A DNA stretch of 64,000 nucleotides from Gracilariopsis chorda (taxonomy: Eukaryota > Rhodophyta > Florideophyceae > Gracilariales > Gracilariaceae): positions 62,001-126,000 of the forward strand of contig NBIV01000068.1 of NCBI GenBank assembly GCA_003194525.1. The letters are read 5' to 3'. The notes below the pieces were generated by a model. The model had not been told where the DNA came from, ran no database searches, and saw only the letters and a list, made by a program, of their open reading frames with translations. This document shows positions 63,960-64,000 of the stretch, piece by piece (the first letter of the stretch is position 1; every line of letters starts with the position of its first letter). A program made the position numbers and the translations under genes.

Positions 63960-64000
63960 ACGGCAGTTGGCCTCCCGAACGTTAGCTTGGACCCCATATC

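Larger units (their letters stand above)
55517..64000 (+). mobile_element. Chromovirus family B element (3' end outside window)
   Basis: Ty3/gypsy chromovirus fossil: 5' LTR 55517-56042, PBS, gag, protease, RT, RNase H, integrase, chromodomain, then an antisense ORF. Its 3' LTR is not reached. It is distinct from family A in sequence and lacks family A's hairpin-dense texture and integrase triplet, but it uses the same PBS type. Interrupted roughly eight to ten times. Age is moderate; the LTR pair cannot be compared here. Confidence 0.88.

Overview
The window is a eukaryotic, transposon-dominated stretch in which I recognise no conserved host gene. The basis is the presence of chromodomain Ty3/gypsy, Ty1/copia, DIRS-like, Helitron and Tc1/mariner elements, all on one contig and with little unique sequence between them. 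I cannot name the species. A TE-rich, intron-poor alga or protist would fit, but this is inference.

Region 1-25346 is a head-to-tail array of one chromodomain Ty3/gypsy family (called family A here), laid out as internal-LTR-internal-LTR-internal-LTR. Neighbouring copies share a single LTR and the period is about 9.1-9.3 kb. LTRs lie at 6057-6880, 15395-16219 and 24522-25346. Each is followed or preceded by the expected primer-binding site (tRNA-Tyr type) or polypurine tract. Order of parts: gag with CCHC knuckle, protease, RT-RNase H, integrase, long linker, chromodomain and, in copies 1-2 only, an antisense ORF. Copies 1 and 2 are almost identical. Copy 3 matches them up to about 22.38 kb and then belongs to a diverged subfamily. 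Family A DNA is packed with short perfect hairpins along its whole length, and this is the most unusual signal in the window.

Region 25347-41500 is older debris. It holds tRNA-like (SINE-like) traces and a decayed copia element lying between the arms of an inverted repeat (27.5-30.3 kb). A clean solo LTR with a 5-bp target duplication (31145-31674) belongs to a second chromovirus family (family B). There are a few unrecognised ORFs, a minus-strand Ty3/gypsy fragment (36.5-38.5 kb) and a broken Tc1/mariner (39422-40411).

Region 41500-48300 holds a decayed DIRS-like tyrosine-recombinase retroelement and a second broken Tc1/mariner (46562-47566). From about 47.6 kb a CCAAT/ATTGG-rich tandem repeat with a unit of about 500 bp begins. 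That array is interrupted by a minus-strand Helitron (about 48.3-53.9 kb), resumes at about 54.6-55.5 kb, and is interrupted again at 55517 by the 5' LTR of a family B chromovirus running to the window end. Family B also carries a long antisense ORF downstream of pol (63051-63959). The insertion order that can be read is: tandem array first, then Helitron and family B chromovirus into it.
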